DNA of 5,037 nucleotides. It comes from Aquificaceae bacterium. Its GTDB lineage: Bacteria; Aquificota; Aquificia; Aquificales; Aquificaceae. The stretch spans positions 1-5,037 of the forward strand of contig WFPN01000136.1 of assembly GCA_015487535.1 (NCBI GenBank), read 5' to 3'. A model generated the notes under the pieces. The model worked only from the letters and a program-made list of their open reading frames with translations, was not told the origin of the DNA and did not search any database. The position numbers and the translations under genes were made by a program. Position 1 is the stretch's first letter, and each line of letters starts with the position of its first letter. Positions 4,284 through 5,037 of the stretch are shown piece after piece.

Positions 4284-5037
4284 TCAGCCTCCCTTCGCGA
4301 GATCCACAGCCTTCCTCGCACCGTCCCACATGTCCTCAGCGTTTATGAAGTTCATGCCGGACTCGGCGAGTATCCTCCTCCCCTCCTCCACGTTCGTCCC
4401 CTCCATCCTGACGACAACGGGAACCTTTAGTTCAACCATCTTCCCCGCCTGGACGAGGCCCTGAGCTAATCTGTCACACCTTAAGATACCACCAAAAATG
4501 TTTATGAAGACCGCTTTCACGTCCTCGTCTGCCATAAGGATCCTGAAGGCGTTCGCTATCTGCTCCGCACTCGCTCCGCCTCCGACGTCCAGAAAGTTGG
4601 CGGGATCACCTCCAGCGAGCTTTATTATGTCCATCGTAGCCATCGCAAGACCTGCCCCGTTCACCATACAGCCTATGTTCCCGGAGAGCTTTATGTAGTT
4701 GAGGCCGTACTTTTTCGCCTCAACCTCGAGGGGTGATATTTGAGTCTCGTCTTCGAGCTTGGCAAGATCCTCGTGCCTGAAGAGGGCGTTGTCGTCTATG
4801 TCGAGTTTGGCGTCCAAGGCTATTAGTCTCCCCTCCTTGTCAAGGACGAGAGGGTTTATCTCGACGAGGGAGGCGTCAAGGTCCGAGTATATCCTGTAGA
4901 GACTAATGGCTATCTGGGTAAACTCCTTAACGGGAAGGCCGATCCTGAAGGCCATCCTCCTCGCCTGGTTCGGCATGAGACCGAGAGCCGGGTCTATCTC
5001 CTCGACCACTATCGCCTCCGGGTCCTCCTTCACTATC
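4284..5037 (-). CDS. sucC: Succinyl-CoA synthetase beta subunit, 3' part (5' end outside the window)
   Basis: About 250 C-terminal residues are present of an expected total near 388, so roughly the first 138, including most of the ATP-grasp nucleotide site, lie beyond the right edge. The visible part has the end of the ATP-grasp domain with SLVEINPLVL and ALDAKLDIDDNALFR (Mg-nucleotide ligands in E. coli SucC), then the beta-subunit signature region GCMVNGAGLAMATMDI through FLDVGGGA, NIFGGILRCD (power-helix region that meets the phosphohistidine of SucD), and VPVVVRMEGTN. All are near-identical in pattern to E. coli SucC. Reading frame continues to the window edge; a GTG at 5031-5033 is internal, not a start. 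The two-base gap to sucD shows an operon and a stoichiometric heteromer. Nucleotide preference (ADP or GDP) cannot be judged from this portion. Confidence 0.97.
   Translation of the reverse strand, partial: IVKEDPEAIVVEEIDPALGLMPNQARRMAFRIGLPVKEFTQIAISLYRIYSDLDASLVEINPLVLDKEGRLIALDAKLDIDDNALFRHEDLAKLEDETQISPLEVEAKKYGLNYIKLSGNIGCMVNGAGLAMATMDIIKLAGGDPANFLDVGGGASAEQIANAFRILMADEDVKAVFINIFGGILRCDRLAQGLVQAGKMVELKVPVVVRMEGTNVEEGRRILAESGMNFINAEDMWDGARKAVDLAKGG
4288..4295 (-). promoter_or_regulatory. Ribosome binding site that fixes the sucD start
   Basis: AAGGGAGG at the end of sucC lies six bases before ATG at 4279-4281. It selects that ATG over the in-frame GTG at 4327-4329. Confidence 0.8.

Noticed and set aside
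4282..4329. GTG start extending sucD by 16 residues
   Set aside because: The extra residues do not match SucD, which begins at MAILVDKNTKV, and the strong ribosome site points to ATG at 4279-4281.
3853..4464. Long open frame on the plus strand opposite sucC/sucD
   Set aside because: It is antisense to strongly conserved sucCD, has low-complexity residue make-up and no ribosome site, and arises from codon bias on the other strand. The same applies to 3460-3807, 3968-4192 and 4498-4698.
3400..5037. Citryl-CoA or malyl-CoA synthetase instead of succinyl-CoA synthetase
   Set aside because: These enzymes are homologous and citryl-CoA synthetase occurs in Aquificota, but length and residue-level similarity to E. 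coli SucCD are too close, including the alpha-subunit N-terminus and the beta-subunit signature.
1..5037. Mobile elements, CRISPR, tRNA or rRNA genes, or a defence system
   Set aside because: No terminal inverted repeats, transposase motifs, regularly spaced repeats or structural RNA signatures were seen. The coding density and gene types are those of a core metabolic region.

Overview
The window looks like chromosomal DNA from a thermophilic, autotrophic bacterium of the Aquificota (Aquifex/Hydrogenobacter/Desulfurobacterium relatives). Two small [4Fe-4S] ferredoxins resemble, from memory, the Hydrogenobacter/Aquifex ferredoxins that serve the reductive TCA cycle, and they lie next to succinyl-CoA synthetase. 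Codon use is rich in ATA (Ile) and AGG/AGA (Arg), as in many hyperthermophiles. GC is a little over half by eye. Strong Shine-Dalgarno (SD) sequences and E. coli-like sucCD argue for a bacterium. The phylum is an inference; no rRNA marker is present.

Layout. Positions 1-90 are a short non-coding leader with a possible promoter. A plus-strand gene (91-942) encodes a PilT-family protein that keeps the PilT fold signatures but has lost the Walker A loop and the C-terminal region. Everything to the right is on the minus strand. Read in the direction of transcription, from the right edge, the order is sucC (5' end outside the window), sucD, a 74-base AT-rich gap with a candidate promoter, two tandem ferredoxin genes, a metallo-beta-lactamase-fold hydrolase, and an ornithine-decarboxylase-like PLP enzyme. 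The last gene converges on the PilT-like gene, and the two overlap by 14 bases.

How the genes fit together. SucCD forms succinyl-CoA from succinate. In the reductive TCA cycle the next step, reductive carboxylation to 2-oxoglutarate, consumes reduced ferredoxin, so sucCD beside two ferredoxins is metabolically coherent. The ferredoxin-ferredoxin-hydrolase-decarboxylase group is tightly packed (gaps of 1 and 4 bases, one overlap of 17 bases) and is probably one transcript. Why a hydrolase and a polyamine-type decarboxylase share it is not clear.

Most of the window is ordinary core metabolism. The items worth a second look are the apparently ATPase-dead PilT paralogue, the 41-base identity between the tandem ferredoxins, and the hydrolase, which has a Cys where the bridging metal-ligand Asp is expected and a TTG start without an SD. 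I do not see a clearly new multi-gene system.
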